Below are positions 5,940 to 6,692 of a DNA stretch of 6,692 bases, in pieces (position 1 is the stretch's first letter; the number at the start of each line of letters is the position of its first letter). The stretch spans positions 1 to 6,692 of the forward strand of contig JAJYJF010000127.1 in the NCBI GenBank assembly GCA_021796375.1, given 5' to 3'. The position numbers were made by a program, and so were the translations under genes. The stretch is from Chloroflexota bacterium (GTDB lineage: Bacteria; Chloroflexota; Anaerolineae; Anaerolineales; Anaerolineaceae). Under the pieces are notes generated by a model. That model worked only from the letters and a program-made list of their open reading frames with translations. It did no database searches and was not told the origin of the DNA.

Positions 5940-6692
5940 GCCGCGCCTCCTTCAGGGGAAGCAAACGCGAGGCCAAGGGCGTCGTCCAGGCTAGCCAGGG
6001 GGCAGCTGTGCGCGTATTCCAGTGCGTCCGCCACGGCCGCACTGGCTCGCTGCTCGACTGCGGAAAGATCCCCGGGGGTGAAGCGCCCCGAGGCGCCAAG
6101 CTGCTGCTTGAAGCGCTCGATGGGGTCTTTTTCAAGCCAGGCTTCCAGCTCGCCCGCCGGCCGGTAATGGCCCGGCTCGAAGCGGGAATGGCCCTTATGG
6201 CGGTAGGTCAGGCACTCGACCAGGCTGGGACCTTCGCCTGCCCTGGCGCGCGCGATCGCAGCGCATGCGGCGTCGTAGACCGCCAGCACGTCGTTCCCAT
6301 CCAGCGTCACCCCCGGGATCCCGTACCCGGCAGCTCGTTCGGCAACGGTTTCTACGGCGAACGCTCGCTGCATGGGGAGCGATACGGCATAGCCGTTGTT
6401 CTCGCAGATAAACACCACCGGCAGCTTCCAAACCGCCGCCAGGTTGATCGCCTCATGGACCGACCCCTGGTTGGCCGCGCCGTCCCCCATGAAAGCAGCC
6501 GCAACATGGCTTTCCCCCTCAAGCTGCAAGGCCAGCGCTGCGCCAACCGCGATCGGCACACCCGCCCCCACCACTCCAGTGGTGCCCAGGAAGCCGTTCG
6601 AGCGATCAAACAGGTGCATCGAGCCGCCCATCCCCCGGCTCGTCCCCGTCTGGCGGGCGTACATCTCAGCCATCACCGCGCGTACCGGGAGC
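5936..6692 (-). CDS. ThDP-dependent 2-oxo acid / acetoin dehydrogenase E1 subunit alpha, N-terminus cut by the window edge
   Basis: E1-alpha carries the ThDP diphosphate site of the E1 heterotetramer. About 251 codons are visible and the frame stays open to the right edge (LPVRAVMAEMYARQ). Roughly 70-80 N-terminal residues of a protein of about 325 are therefore outside. The GTG at 6674-6676 is internal, not the start. Family landmarks are SRGMGGSMHLFD and the ThDP motif GDG (6479-6487) followed 26 residues later by NN in ENNGYAVS. The later YRHKGHSRFEPGHYRP segment matches the conserved His-containing loop of E1-alpha (YRxHGHSxxDPG in pyruvate dehydrogenases). The HKGHSRFEP variant differs from the mitochondrial-type loop and is compatible with acetoin or general branched E1 enzymes. 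The TGA stop overlaps the E1-beta ATG by 4 nt. This is the first visible gene of the complex operon, so its promoter is off the window. Confidence 0.95.
   Translation of the reverse strand, partial: LPVRAVMAEMYARQTGTSRGMGGSMHLFDRSNGFLGTTGVVGAGVPIAVGAALALQLEGESHVAAAFMGDGAANQGSVHEAINLAAVWKLPVVFICENNGYAVSLPMQRAFAVETVAERAAGYGIPGVTLDGNDVLAVYDAACAAIARARAGEGPSLVECLTYRHKGHSRFEPGHYRPAGELEAWLEKDPIERFKQQLGASGRFTPGDLSAVEQRASAAVADALEYAHSCPLASLDDALGLAFASPEGGAA
5946..5952 (-). promoter_or_regulatory. Strong Shine-Dalgarno site that fixes the E1-beta start
   Basis: AAGGAGG on the minus strand lies inside the 3' end of the E1-alpha gene, 6 nt before the ATG at 5939. It selects that ATG over the in-frame Met codons at positions 4 and 6. 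Together with the ATGA overlap it should give efficient re-initiation on E1-beta. Confidence 0.8.

Overview
This window is a gene-dense, GC-rich stretch of bacterial DNA. All seven genes lie on the minus strand, so transcription runs from high to low coordinates, with short gaps or overlaps and good Shine-Dalgarno sites. I cannot place the organism beyond a GC-rich bacterium. A Chloroflexota-like origin is only a guess from protein style.

The upstream block (6692 down to 3710) encodes three parts of a lipoate-dependent 2-oxo acid / acetoin dehydrogenase complex: E1-alpha (cut by the right edge), E1-beta and a single-lipoyl E2. E1-alpha and E1-beta overlap by an ATGA, and 13 nt separate E1-beta from E2. 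No E3 (dihydrolipoamide dehydrogenase) gene lies in the window.

A 125-nt gap (3585-3709), the only real intergenic space, holds a sequence-perfect sigma-70-type promoter on the minus strand: TTGACA, 17 bp, then TATAAT with an extended -10 TGC. A repeated GATCGAA motif beside and upstream of the -35 may be an operator. I see no convincing terminator after E2, so readthrough from the complex genes is possible.

The downstream block (3584 down to 1) starts about 40 nt after the predicted transcription start. It encodes two zinc-dependent medium-chain dehydrogenases, a short-chain dehydrogenase/reductase (SDR), and a two-module VOC (glyoxalase/dioxygenase superfamily) protein cut by the left edge. 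The VOC gene starts with GTG 2 nt after the SDR stop and probably depends on translational coupling. The first dehydrogenase resembles sorbitol/polyol dehydrogenases and the second resembles (R,R)-butanediol dehydrogenases.

Taken together, one reading is a pathway in which dehydrogenases oxidise a vicinal diol or polyol to a hydroxyketone (for example 2,3-butanediol to acetoin), which a ThDP/lipoate complex then cleaves or oxidises to acetyl-CoA. This resembles known aco/bdh loci. The substrate is inferred from context only, and a plain pyruvate dehydrogenase next to an unrelated polyol operon is the main alternative. Nothing here points to a mobile element, CRISPR array, RNA gene or wholly new system.
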